From Phialocephala subalpina (lineage: Eukaryota; Ascomycota; Leotiomycetes; Helotiales; Mollisiaceae), in NCBI GenBank assembly GCA_900073065.1, contig FJOG01000026.1, forward strand, positions 627,558 to 691,557: a stretch of 64,000 nt of DNA. Reading direction: 5' to 3'. Under the pieces are notes generated by a model. The model did not search any database. It saw only the letters and a list, made by a program, of their open reading frames with translations, and was not told the DNA's origin. Position 1 is the stretch's first letter. Each line of letters begins with the position of its first letter. A program made the translations under genes and the position numbers. Below are positions 9,437 through 21,391 of the stretch, one piece after another.

Positions 9437-11476
9437 AAGGGAGACTGGATATTGAGGAGGGTGTTGTGCTTGGCGGGCAGAGGAGGAAGGAACACGCAGC
9501 ACTTCTAATTTCTCGCAAAACTTGATAGCGTCGATGAAAAACAAAAGAATCAATTCTATCGTTCAACGCTTCAGCAATACAAATAGTCTAAGAACTTGAA
9601 GAAAAATCGAATGATGCAGAGGATTTGATCCCTCGATAAAGCATAAAGGAGGCATAAGCGAGAACGCATCGCTGCCTTCTCTCAGAAGTGCATTCTTAGC
9701 CAGGCCTATATGAACGAGTTGCAGCACCTGACCATTGAGACTGTGCGATATTACCTAGGTAGCCTACGTGAATGCACTTGTCCCATAACAGGTCGGCATG
9801 CCTGGTCACACAATCAAATGTTCCCCCTCAGCTCAATGCACGTGACTCGAGCATCACTTCAATGTTTCCTCGCGACCCGACTGTTGCTAATTCTCAGAGC
9901 TATTCTTTAGAATCTAGATGAAATAAACTCAGTGACGGAAAGAAAACCCTGGCGAAAAAAACTGACGTCGTCAAGAACCATCCCGCCGTGCATCTCAGCT
10001 GAGATAAACTTCAGCCACAATATACAGCCCAAAGATCTTCACGGCGACCTCACCGCATGAGTCAAATCGACGACATGTCAACCTTTTCCCGTGACGCAAC
10101 TCACCAAGCACATTACTACACACAGCTCCATCCAACTCAATCAAGATGTCAAACAAACACACCCTCCGCTTCAGCAACCCACCGCGATCCTCTTCTCCTC
10201 ATCTCAACATCGATCTTCCAGAAAATGCGACAAGACACTTCATACCGACGCCAAACAGACTTGAATTTCTTTCTGCTCAACCGCAAAACTCGAAGAGGAT
10301 GATGGAGGGGAAGAAAGCGTTACTTTGTCCACGTGACCCCTTCCTCGTCCTCTTCCTCTTCTGTCTCTCCCTTCCTTCGCCATCTCCTATCAAGACACAC
10401 TATCTTCAAATTTCCATCAGATTCAGGTTAATTATAGCGACAACTAACAACCCAATAAAACACGCAGATTCGCATCCCCTTCCATCTCCCCCCCCCCGTC
10501 TCCCTCCCCTTCCTAGCCTACTTCTTCTCATCCCCTAACTCCTACCCCCGCTACGCACTCTCCCATCCAAGATCGCCGCCCTATTGTACGAGCTTGGTCA
10601 AGAATGCGTCTTTCAGTGAGGGGAAGGCTAGGGAAGAGGTAATGAATATTGAGGCGTTTATGTCGGAGGTTGAGAGTTTGGCTTGGCCTGTTGGTATGTT
10701 GTTTCGATTTGTGGATTTGGGGAAGGCGGCGAGGAATATCGTTGGTTGGAGGAAGATGGAAGAGGATACTGGTCGTTGCGGGAGGAGAGGATAAGTAGAT
10801 GGGTGTGGAATTGATGAGGATGGTTGCGGAATATCGGGTTGAGGCCGGCAAGATATTGGGAGCGGGCATGGGGAACAAGGGAGGAGTGGAAATGGGAGTG
10901 GGATTTGTGGTGATTGAGAGGAGTGGACATCATGCTCAGAGTGATGTATAATGGGAGCGCTGTGCGGGTGAGATTTTGGGGTTCTTGGAGCAGCTCGGAG
11001 GAATTTGGAGCTGTTGAATGTGTGTCATGAAAGAACAAACTCGAATTGCAGAAACAGACTTTGAATGTCACACATGTGAAGCAACAATTGTTTATGCTAA
11101 GCGCACCTGTAAACCGTGAAGAACTGACTCTGAAACCTTTGTTTACATGTACATTGTCACATTCATGCGTGGGACATTCGTCACAAAGAATGCCACACCG
11201 CCCGTGACTCTTTCCCAATGCAGGCTGCTGCCCCGCCGCTGATATTCCAACCCACTTTGGGACTCCTGATAATGGATAATGCGTTCCCATGTACTCCCCA
11301 GGTATCTCTCAGTATATAAACCCAATCGGCAAATGTATCTTCCTCGGCTCCACCCTCGGACTCCCAGACGACGACCTCCGATTGACACCCGCAGCGCCCG
11401 AAGCCGTAGCCACGGCCGCAACAGCGGAAACAGCTGGCGTAGGTCTCGGACGATTACCCGAGACCGACTGTGGTTG
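9437..11476. other. Two-kilobase region without a supported gene
   Basis: Several ORFs of 60-210 codons overlap, but none has domain motifs. The 210-codon minus-strand ORF (10658-11290) is low-complexity and overlaps other open frames. A plus-strand ORF begins at the ATG at 10146 (MSNKHTLRFSNPPRSS), and another peptide at 10594-10794 looks protein-like (EVMNIEAFMSEVESLAWPVG); they might be exons of one small gene, but I cannot join them. A run of 10 C lies at about 10486. A third CACGTGAC..GCATCACTT element begins at 9839. Confidence 0.4.
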
Positions 11477-13911
11477 CTAAACCGGCTCTCGTTGAATCTC
11501 GATATTGAACAACGCCTCAAATTGCTCCAGCGTACTATAATCGATATCAAAATCCAGACTTCCAAAATCAGATTGCCATTGCGATGGTAGCTGATTCAGA
11601 CCATCTGAGGCGAGCATTGGTTGATTTTGGTAAGTCATGGGATTCTGGAGATTGGGCTGGAATTGTGAGGTGATGGTTTGGGTGTTGTAGGATGTTGGTG
11701 ATGGTTTTCGTTTCGCGAATGGCGAGGTGTTGGAGTTGTTCGATTCATCGCCTGAGGACGACTCGCCTGCTTTCTTTTGCAGCATGTCGCGCAGTTTTTG
11801 CAGTCCTCGTGTGGCGATCGTGCTATCGTCGCGACTACTCTCCAAGATTCGGAAACATTCGACGATTTCTTCCTTTCGTTCTTTCGCACGGGGTTCGTCT
11901 TTGTTGTAGCAGTAATCCATTACTAAGATGACGGTTGAGACGAAGACGTGGTGGTTGACGGACCATATTTTGATGGATGCGAGGTCTTGGATTTGGGTTG
12001 TCATTTTCTTTCCGATTTCGATGACAGTTCGTGCGGATCGGAGGCAGACCATTCTGCTGTATGCGTATCGTGGATCTTGGGCACCTCGGACTAGATAGGG
12101 GCGATGAAGGCGAGAGAGGCGGGTATGGATGCCGAAGTGTGCCATGTTTCGTGCCATGGAGCGCTGCTTGCCGACACGCGCGAGCTTTTGCCCGATCTTG
12201 TCATCATTTGGAGGATATATGGGAGAGTTGTGTTTCACGATGTCGAATTTCTTATCGAAGTCTGCGAGTAATGCGTTGAGCTTTTTGTCGAAGTCGAGGA
12301 CGAGCTCGAAGGGTAGCTCATCCATGTCAGAGCCCGCCTCCCATGCCTGATCCACCAATTCGCGGAACACGGTCGAAAATTTGACTCGAAATATGAAATA
12401 TGTCATGTCCGTTGCGAACTCGAGAGGTTGCGCATAGTCGCCGCGAGCTGTTATACCTGTGTCATCGACATTGCTAGGAAGGTCGACATTCATTTGCGAA
12501 GGGTGGATCATGTATGTACCGCACTGGGCGCCGCTCATGAAGGACAAGAGCCTGATAGGTGTCAGCAAAATGCGTACAGAATCGACGCAGGAGCATTTTA
12601 TACCAATCTGTTGATGCAAGATGCCACCATATCCTCCTCTTAACTTCTATGTCAACCCAATCAACCTCCTCCGCGTTCTGCCGACGAGCTTTGTTGGCAG
12701 GTGTGTCGATTTTGTGCAGACCCATGGCGCGAGCCGTATGCATTGACGTCGCAGCAAGTGTTCTCAGAGTAGCAATGGCACCAATGTTTGGCATCAAATG
12801 CTGAGATATAAGGATCAAGCTCTGTAGTGCTTCTACACTTGGTACCGAGAGACAATTGGAAGCTGCCAAGGCATGTTGTGCAAGCGAAACCCATCGATAC
12901 GAGTACCTCTTTGCTTCCCCATGAGGAAAGTATAGATTCGATTGAGGAGACGAAAAGTAAGCACTAAGAGCGAATATGGTAGAGATAATAGCGATGTGTC
13001 CATATTCTGGAAGTTGATTTTCTTCCATGCGATCGTATAATGTGTCAAGGATCCTTTGAACTGTGGGAACATGAATGATTTGATAAATCCAATTGACATG
13101 ATCGATGTAGTAGTGGAGGAGAGTTTGACCTTCACGGCGTCGAGGAAGTATCGATGGAAGGTTCTCGGTGAAGGCTGGCGGATCTCGTGGTCTGGTGAGG
13201 GCAAAGATAAAAGTGCCAAAGCTTTCGGCAACCTTTGCATCGGAAGACAGGGTTTCCTGTTTTGTCAGCATCGCAGTACAGCACAGTATTAAGACCACAA
13301 ACTTCAGATGTCGTTGGAGCATGCTCATAAGCATCCGTTTCTATAAAAGAGAGAGTTCTGGAGAGCTCAATATCCCCACGGGGCTCGTCTTTGGTGGCTG
13401 CAGCAGGTTAGCTGGGATTTATGCAATGAACAAGGTAAGGTTATCTTACCGGGACCAGGCTGGCGCCTATTCACGCTCAAAGTATGGATGTCAGCAGTCG
13501 ATTTGGATATCAACAGCTCCTCAAGCTTCTTGATGCGGTTGTTTAATTCGTCGATGTTTTGACTGCAGGTCTTCGTAAGCGGCCGCTCAGGGGTCTCGGC
13601 AGTGAGCGGAACAAACCTGGATGCACCGGGTTGTGCAAGACCACCACTCTCGAAGGATTTCGGCCCTTGGCTGGACTCTGAAAGACATCAACACCCTTCC
13701 AAACGTACGGAATCGCCGATATCCTACCTCCTGCTCCACTTGCTGCTGACGAGCATTCCAATTTCCTTGCCTTGCAGTTCGAGCACGGTGCTCCACGATC
13801 GCATTTTAGCTTCTTCTTCCGACAAAACAAACACGACACTGGTTCTTGGCGTCGAGGAACCTTCTCTCGGCCATTATCTGGCTCATATGCTGCTTCTGAA
13901 GAGCGCTTCAT
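11477..13911 (-). CDS. Zn2Cys6 fungal transcription factor
   Basis: A five-exon model stays in frame throughout: 13911-13709, 13562-13450, 13397-13303, 13256-12605, 12552-11477 (712 residues). The start MKRSSEAAYEPDNG is chosen because the binuclear cluster follows directly, with Cys at 27, 30, 37, 43, 46 and 53 (CLFCRKKKLKCDRG.. then CSNCKARKLEC). After the first intron comes a leucine-rich dimerisation helix (ELNNRIKKLEELL). The middle region has the features of the fungal-specific regulatory domain (LLHYYIDHVNWIYQIIHVPT; KRRIWWHLASTDW), and the tail is Gln/Asn-rich with a final acidic-aromatic segment, a plausible activation domain. It acts in the nucleus as a DNA-binding regulator. It is divergent from the MFS carrier starting at 14584, a common arrangement for a pathway regulator and its transporter. 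The ligand is unknown. Confidence 0.88.
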
Positions 13912-14583
13912 GTTGCGTGGGCAGACATCAGCCTGGATGCGATGCCATGGCTGTAATATGTGAAGAGGATTTGCCCCGGATTCGAGGTTCCAACTGTTTG
14001 CTCGGGAACTCCATGCAATCTCCGACCCACATTCTGAGGCTGAAGTCTGGCGGCCTGAGGCACCAAGTCGCGTCGTTGATGCAGCAGATTGCTCAAATGT
14101 CCCTCTCATCTGCCTGACAATTTGAGAAAAATGAAGGGGCAATGCTCACAAAGTGTTACGGGCTTTCAAATCAATCCTCTGCGATTGCAATTATGTTTCA
14201 ACAACTAAAACATTTAGGGACCGTCACGTGGCAGCCACTTTAGCGATAGTCCGTGCGCGCTGCCATTTATGTCCGCCGTTCATTGGCTTCCTCTCTTCCT
14301 CCTACAAAAATACTCCGCTCCACACTCTCGTCCTCAACGCCGCCATGGAGGCTCCGCTCAAGCTCTCAACGCTCAAGGTCAACCAAGTTTATTGTCCGTA
14401 CGAGTCCACAACATCATAAATCGTGACTGCGCATTCCTCAGGCGACTTAAGTCGGCGAGTAAAAATAGAAGTTCCAAGTAGAACTCAATCAATCGCGTTT
14501 CGGTCATTTATATGTACAGCATCCTCAAGCCTCGCCAGCCTGCCTTCTTTTCTCTGTATCACTTTCTTTACCAGTTGTTCATT
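13912..14583. promoter_or_regulatory. Shared divergent promoter region
   Basis: About 670 bp separate the Zn2Cys6 regulator (minus) from the MFS carrier (plus). It contains GTCACGTGGC at 14223-14232. The minus-strand frame is also open to 14142, but that extension is low in recognisable features and I treat it as upstream sequence. Confidence 0.5.
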
Positions 14584-16417
14584 ATGCCGTACACAACGTC
14601 ACATACGCAGACGGACACTGCATTTTCTGCTCTCTCAGATGCCGCTTTTTATTCTCAGCTTGTTCAGAAGTTCTATGCTTCGCCAGAACCGTCGTTCTTT
14701 GCGAGACCTGCGAGAGATTGGTATGGACAATTGAATAGAGCGTTTTGGGGTCAAGATGATCGAGATTCGATACATGGTGGATTTGATCGAGACTTCTTTG
14801 GGCCTCCGGCGAGAGCATATCATGGTCAATCTGACCGGGAGTACTATGCTCAGGTCGTGGATGATTTCCACAATCAGCTCGATCGAGCATTCTACACAGA
14901 TTCGAGGGAATCACTCACTGATACGGAAGATGCCCGTCCGCGGGAAAGGAGGGTTGGACCTTATGGTGAGAAGAAAGTCATGTCATATGAATCGTCGGAA
15001 AATCTCGTCAGGAAACCAGTACCGTCATCGAAAAGCGAGTTCACGTAAGTCTACCCCCCAACACCACTTGGACTTCACAGCTGACCATATCCAGTCTTCC
15101 AGCAGTCTTAACGCTAATCGGATCGTTCTTCGTCATGTTCTGCTCAGTAGGCTTCATCAACGCGTTCGGCGTCTTCGAAGAATACTACGGAACCGTCTAC
15201 CTCCCTTCCAAATCCGCATCCGACATCTCCTGGCTCGGCTCCTTCAATCTATTCATTATGTTCGGATTGACCCTCCCCGTCGGCTTCCTGAACGATAAAT
15301 TCGGTCCTGAAGTATATTCTCCTCTTTCCTCCCCTCCCCCTCATCCAAACCATACTAACAACATAACAGACATTAATGAAAGTCGGCTCAGTAATCACTT
15401 TGTTGAGCTTATTCCTAGCCTCCCTCTGCAAATCCTACGCAACCCTCTTCCTAACCCAAGGCTTCCTCTTCGGTCTCGGCTGCGCCATCACCATCCTCCC
15501 CGCATTTGCCACCGTCCCCCGTTGGTTCGTCAAGGGTCGCGGCCTCGCTATGGGAATCGTGGTTTCCGGCTCCTCTCTCGGCGGAGTAATCTGGCCCATC
15601 GTCCTTCGTCGTTTACTCTACAAGCCTTCTATTGGGTTTGGATGGGCTGTAAGGATAAGTGCTTTTATTATGCTGCCGTTATTGGCTATTGCGTGTGTTA
15701 CGATTAAGTTGCCGAAAACTAATAAGGCACATGGACATGGAAAACCCGATCTTTCTATCGTCAAGAATCCGGTTCTGATCATTTTGGCGATAAGTTTGTT
15801 CTTCGTCTACCTAGGACTCTTTTCTCCATTCTTCTACATCACAGGATGGACGATCTCACTCAAGCTCGATATCGATATGGCGTTTTATATGGTGTCTATC
15901 ATTAACGCCGCCTCGCTCTTTGGACGAGTCATTCCGGGTATCTTGGCTGATAAGATGGGACCGTATAATGTCATGATCCTATCTGCTGGCATCTCAGGTA
16001 TCATCTGCGTTATGTGGACGTCTGCCAAATCAATTGGAAGCATTGTTGTCCTCTCTCTTGCTTATGGATTTGCTTCTGGCGTAAGTTCCTCTCCCTTCTC
16101 TCCCTTTCTACCCCCGTCCTTCCCCCTGCAACCCGAGCAGAACGTGAGACTAATGAACAAAACAGGCAGTAATCGGCCTCCAAGGCGCCTGCGCCGCCGC
16201 AATCGCCAAACCCTCTCAATATGGTGTCGCAATGGGCGCCGTAATGGCTGTGGTCTCCATTGCTGGATTAATCGGATCCCCGATCAACGGACAGATTTTG
16301 GCTTCACATGGGTATCTTGGTGTTGCGCTCTTTAGTGGGTTGGCGTTGGTATTGGGGATGGTGGTGTTGATTCCTGCGAGGTTGAAGTTGAGTAGGAGTT
16401 TGATAGCGAAGGCTTGA
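14584..16417 (+). CDS. MFS monocarboxylate-type transporter
   Basis: Exons 14584-15044, 15095-15311, 15370-16080 and 16166-16417 give 546 residues; all introns are 50-85 bp with GTAAGT or GTATAT donors. An in-frame ATG at 14512 would add 24 residues. The first ~150 residues are a hydrophilic cytoplasmic tail with imperfect repeats rich in Arg, Asp and Tyr (ARDWYGQLNRAFWGQ, ARAYHGQSDREYYAQ). The rest has about 12 hydrophobic helices in the monocarboxylate-porter pattern: INAFGVFEEYYGT in helix 1, PRWFVKGRGLAMGI after helix 4, and SLFGRVIPGILADKMGPYN between helices 8 and 9. Fungal members sit in the plasma membrane or vacuole and move monocarboxylates or related organic acids; the substrate is not predictable here. 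The divergent Zn2Cys6 gene is a candidate regulator. Confidence 0.88.
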
Positions 16418-17292
16418 TGAGGGGTATGAGGGGAATGGCGGTGGAGCGGAGGTTGGAAGGAAAAGAGCAGGAGGGTGAATAGTGGGGTAATGAGGGGTTT
16501 GAAAGTTTCCTTACTCATAACGCAGTAATGAAATTTGTACACCTAGCATAGAATAGATTGTGGCATGCCGAGAGAGCGTTTGCTAATCGCATCATAGCGT
16601 CGGCGTTGGAGTACAGGATTTCTAGGGAGCGTTGTTTAGGCTGCCAGTACAAAATACCAATAAAACAGTTCAAATGCTTTCGAATCTGATCTCGAAGGTG
16701 ACATTAATCTAGCGTCGAAGTTCGTAATGTGATCTAAAGTCTAACTCCATTCTAGAGCATCTCCTCCCTCGCACGATATTCTTCACTTGCCGGATTACCT
16801 ACAACAAGAGTGGGACGACGACTAGGCCGCCTTATTCTTTTCAGGGTCAGGACCTTGCGAGTTATACCAAATCACAGCGCGAGAGCTGGGAAGGTTGAGA
16901 AAGTTTTACTGACTATTAATTTGATCTAACACTTTTCGTTGTCACCTTCGAAGTAAGTGAAACACTTTCTTTGATCCAGAAAAGACCCTTGATCAGTGAT
17001 CGAAGTCGAAGATCCACTTATTCTATTTGAAGATAAGGAAAAAGGGAGAGAGGGGTTCATAAGTGGGATAAAACAGAGAATAAGATCCTTCAACCCTCGA
17101 CAATGGCACGGATCATGTCCGAGAGATAAGAAATGAATGTTCAGCATGTCGGAAGTAATGTAACAGATGATGCCAAGGTCCTGAGTGCCTACTTATATCT
17201 TGTTACGAGTCCTCTTGGTGCCAGTGCACCAACATTTCCCCTCCCTGGTCTTCAGTTGATCATTCTGAGAGCACTATACAGCGCAATTTGCT
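16418..17292. other. Intergenic
   Basis: No gene or repeat is seen beyond short ORFs lacking motifs. It contains the 3' end of the carrier and the upstream DNA of a truncated gene. Confidence 0.4.
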
Positions 17293-17691
17293 ATGGTTGT
17301 CCCACGTACCACCACCATCCCTCCTCGCAGCTATGTGTCAAAGCTTGTTCCGCACAACTCTAATCTTGTTACCGTCCTGCTCATGGGAACGGCAACAGTA
17401 CAGGCCGTGACCATGGGATACGACGCCTCCATGATGAACGCCTTGAACATCCTACCCTCTTACACCAATTATTTCAATCTCAACACCACAACCCTTTCTT
17501 TGAACACAGCTTCCATCTGGGTTGGAGGCATGCTTGCCGGCTTCTTCTCAGGCCAACTTGCCGACTGGCTCGGTCGGAAGCCAGTTATGTTCTGGGGTGC
17601 AATTGATTGGATAGTTTCAGTCAATAAAAAAATTCTTGGGCAGGCGCTGGGCACTCGCTCCTGTTTCGCCGTTGTGGGAGAGAACTCATGA
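17293..17691 (+). pseudogene. Truncated MFS sugar transporter (N-terminal stub)
   Basis: From the ATG at 17293 about 100 codons match the start of a fungal sugar/H+ symporter of the lactose/hexose-permease type: VTMGYDASMMNALNILPSY in the first helix, then SIWVGGMLAGFFSGQLADW and LGRKPVMFWGA, the loop 2-3 signature. Beyond about 17605 the homology stops abruptly and the frame runs into unrelated residues and a stop. The remaining ten helices are missing, so it cannot transport. It may mark a deletion or rearrangement breakpoint upstream of the P450 gene. Confidence 0.75.
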
Positions 17692-18080
17692 TTTATGCAA
17701 ATTCGACCCGGGTGCATGTCTTGCATATCCGTACCTTCTAAGACTTCAAGCACACGATCTAATCACTAAATCATTCTATGATAGGTTACTTGCAAATGCC
17801 GGCAGATTATCCTAGTGCCGATCCACTGGTGAAACCCCAGACTGTCAAGCAATTAATGGTGGGGTATCCTGACCACCTCACGGTGGCGTTGTAGAACGGA
17901 AGCCACGGCTCAATTTATACTTTTATGCATTCGAATATGTCCCTTCATCAATTTTAGGGGGATATTAAACCCCCAGTTTTCCTCGCAAAATTGCGGATGC
18001 TCAGACTTTTCCTTCTGATATTCCATCACTGGTCGGTCCAAGGTCATTTTGAGCATTTATGCCCTTTGTTCTTTCCCAAG
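17692..18080. other. Intergenic upstream of P450
   Basis: No ORF or repeat of note. It should contain the promoter of the P450 gene that begins at 18081. Confidence 0.4.
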
Positions 18081-19736
18081 ATGGCTCCTTTATACACAAG
18101 CTTCACTCTACAGAGTTCTTTGATAGGATTAGGCGGGGTGTTTGTTCTAGTAAGTACTCCTAGCATGAGTGTAGACAGCTTTTAATTGTTGTCGAATATC
18201 AGTCTCTCTCCTATCTTGTTGGCCTTGCCGTCTATAATCTCTACTTTCATCCACTAGCCATCTATCCGGGCCCGAGAATGTGTGCTATAACTCGAATACC
18301 ATTTCTCTGGGCACTCGTCCAAGGCAAACAAACGCACAACTTGCGCAAGCTCCACAAAATCTACGGCGACGTCGTTCGCATTGCTCCCAATGAGCTTTCA
18401 TATACCAATCCCAGTGCGTGGAAAGACATCTATGCCCATCGCCAAGGCAAGCCAGAGATGGGGAAATATAGAACCCTTTATAGCGAGCACCCTGGAGCCG
18501 ATCACATCGTCATCGCGGACCGCGAGAATCACTCTCGACTTCGGAAGAGCCTCTCTCATGGGTTCTCTGAAGCATCTATGCGCCAGCAAGAGTCGCTAAT
18601 ACAGAGATATGTCGATCTTCTCATGCGGGGCCTCGAACAGAACTCGAACGACGGTCAGACGCCGCTGAATATGTGTTCATGGTACAACTGGACAACCTTC
18701 GATATTATCGGAGACCTGACTTTCGGCGAACCTTTCGGCTGCCTTGAAAATTCAACCTATCACCCTTGGGTTAGCATGATCATGGACAGCATAAAACTTG
18801 GAGCTTATATGCAGGCGCTGCGTTATGTGCCCTTCGGACGAAAGTTAGCTATGTTGCTTGTGCCGAAGAAGTTGGTGGCGAAGAAGAAAGCACATCATGA
18901 AATGACAATTGAGAAAGTCAAGAGAAGGGTAGAGCTAAAAGAAGAGAGAGCAGATTTTCTAGGCAGCGTCCTGAAACGAAGGGGCGAAGGCTTTACTTTC
19001 CCAGAGCTCGTGAGTAATTCTTCTATCCTAATATTTGCCGGTAGCGAGACTACGGCGACCGCCCTCTCTGGCATGACCTACTATATTCTGAAAAATCCGA
19101 GCTCGATGGCCACATTGGTGCATGAAGTGCGCTCTGCGTTCAGTCACAATGACGAGATCACCATCAACTCAGTAGGCAATCTGAAATACATGCTAGCTTG
19201 TATTAACGAGACCCTACGGATGTTTCCACCTGCTCCTGTAGGATTCCCACGGGTCGTACCAGAAGGAGGAGATTTGGTTGCCGGAAAATGGGTTCCCGCT
19301 GGAGTAAGTTGCACGATACCCCGAACGACAACTCTAAATAGACAAGAGCTGATGACTTCCCGTAGACCGTCGTAGGAGTGAGTATGTTGGCCACATATCA
19401 CTCACCAGACAATTTTCACGATCCGGATTTCTATATTCCCGAGCGTTTCCTTGGCGACCCGCGTTTTGTGAACGATAGCAAAATTGCTCTTAACGCGTTT
19501 TCGCTGGGCCCAAGGAACTGTATTGGCAAGAAGTAAGTCATCGAATCAATATCCCGATACTCATTGCTAATTGCGTTGGCAGCTTGGCATACGCAGAGAT
19601 GCGATTGATAATGGCGAAGATGCTGTTTAACTTCGACTTAGAGTTAGACGATGGAAGGGATTGGGATCATCAGAGGTCATATACTACCTGGGAGAAGCAC
19701 CCGTTGAATGTGAAGTTGAAGAAGGTTGTCAGATAG
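18081..19736 (+). CDS. Cytochrome P450 monooxygenase
   Basis: Exons 18081-18149, 18203-19303, 19366-19532 and 19583-19736 join in frame to 496 residues, the usual length for a microsomal P450. Residues 1-40 form a membrane anchor, then the proline/glycine hinge YPGPR. The I-helix oxygen-binding motif is FAGSETTATALSG (about 301-313), the K-helix ExxR is ETLR (359-362), the PERF motif reads FYIPERFLG, and the heme-binding loop FSLGPRNCIGKN has its cysteine at about 442. All catalytic elements are present, unlike the P450 at 4970-6218. The pattern is that of fungal P450s near the isotrichodermin C-15 hydroxylase type, usually secondary-metabolism or detoxifying enzymes. The substrate is unknown, and no synthase gene lies nearby. 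Confidence 0.92.
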
Positions 19737-20090
19737 GGTTTCTGAAGACGCCCAGACTATTCTTTCTTATGTACATTGTTAAGTATAGCACTATATAGAT
19801 GCGGAATAAGGACGTGTAGGTGCCAACCGTGCTTGAAACACAGGTAGTGGAAGGCGGCCGACGGGGGAAAATAGCTTCAATGTTTTCTCTTTGGATTTCG
19901 AGACTGACGTGCGCCTCATATATTTTTGAATCTGCCGAAGCTTGCCTTTAGAGAGCACCGGAAAATAAATGATGAGTTCCATATATATCGGGTTTGGGGC
20001 CGAAGGCTGTACAAAAGAGGGATCTTGACAAGTGCTGGTAACCGAAATCCCTGGCCAAAACACGCTCTCTATCAAAACACGTGAAAAATC
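19737..20090. other. Intergenic
   Basis: 3' flank of the P450 gene; no supported gene. A CACGTG lies at 20078-20083, at the border of the AT-rich tract. Confidence 0.4.
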
Positions 20091-20325
20091 CAATCATTTC
20101 TAATCTTAGAAATATTACTATTAAATAACTACGAATTATTTTATTATAATATTAATTAATTAGGCCTATTAAATTATAATTTTAAGAATATACAATTTGC
20201 TTTTTATATATATAATATTATAATAAATCTATTATATTTAATTATTATAATTATAAATTAAATTTAAAACAATAATATTTATAATTAAATAAATAAAAAC
20301 AAATTAGTAAAAACTATACGTGAAT
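20091..20325. repeat. AT-rich tract (RIP-like)
   Basis: About 235 bp of almost pure A/T with no ORF, flanked on both sides by CACGTG motifs (20078, 20363, 20433). In composition and size it resembles the tract at 1827-2070, and is probably a short relic of a mutated repeat. Confidence 0.6.
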
Positions 20326-21391
20326 AATAGGTAAGGCATTGGTAAACAAAGCGGCGAGGGGTCACGTGTCACGAGGCCTGACAACTATATAGACAATGTT
20401 AGGATTCAGGTTAAATAACAAAAATAATTCTTCACGTGACCTTGGGGCATGGAGAGTAGTGGACTGGCTTCCTTGGGCGTTGAGGCCTGAATTGTTGCTC
20501 CATGGAGGTTGCTATTCTTGTCTTTTACAAATGGGGTATTGCAAGTGCGTGGGGCAAGAGATTAAGATTTGGTGTGCCATCACGTGTTAAAATGGACGCC
20601 GATGAAATGTCCGTCGGCGACTTGGAAGATTGACATTGCCATCCTTCTTGATGTATTTCCGTACTTTGACGACGCTGCCCTTGGTATCAATGCACCTGAG
20701 TGTACAACGATTGTGCCGTGACTTCGTTACTAATGCCTCAGAAATCGAACACAGTTCGAATAGAAAAGACTTAGCCCTCTAGGCTGCTTCTCCTTTGCAA
20801 GACTTGCTTCACTTCTGAGCTCTTGACGTTTCTCTGGCATGGACATTGAACAAGGTCGGAGCTGTGAGTAGCTTGAAAAGAGTTAGGCATGCTCAACCTC
20901 TTGCTCGAGGCCGTCGATTGCAACGAGGGGACTGTCACTCGAAACCTTCCCTTCTTCCCCAATTGTTACTCCCAAGCATTCATCCAAATATGAAAATAAT
21001 AGCCTGACTTCAGGTATCTCACCTGAAGCGATGTTGTCTGTGTTGTGCTTTAAGATGTTGTTTCTCGTCCCCTTCTGCACATGCAATCCAACTCTTTGAG
21101 AAATTCCCTCGATCGTTCTGCGTACCGTATATTGTTTTGGAATACATAGGATCTGCCGTTAATACTATGGCTCGACCCGTGCATTTCAATATAGGTGAAA
21201 ACTTGAGGTGTTGGATTAATATGTGTTGGAAGCTATGTATGTTGGGGTGATGTTGGAGTTGTCTGAACATCGGTTAAAACCAGAAAATTCGGCAGTATGA
21301 AGCCTTCTTCCATTATAAATATGAGGTCTCTCAGCTGCTACCGGTGTTTAAAAACATTCAGATCTCGAAAACCTTTTGGAAGGTGACGAAA
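20326..21391. other. Intergenic
   Basis: Minus-strand ORFs of 60-83 codons between 20771 and 21270 look mildly protein-like but show no motif, and I cannot join them. CACGTG motifs are at 20363, 20433 and 20581. No gene is called. Confidence 0.4.

Noticed and set aside
10658..11290. 210-codon minus-strand ORF
   Set aside because: Its composition is low-complexity (His/Ser/Pro), it has no domain, and it overlaps equally open frames; no splice or start support.
20600..20780. Possible F-box-like peptide (LVSMHLSVQRLCRDFVT)
   Set aside because: Frames do not join, no start, and the match is too short to separate from chance.
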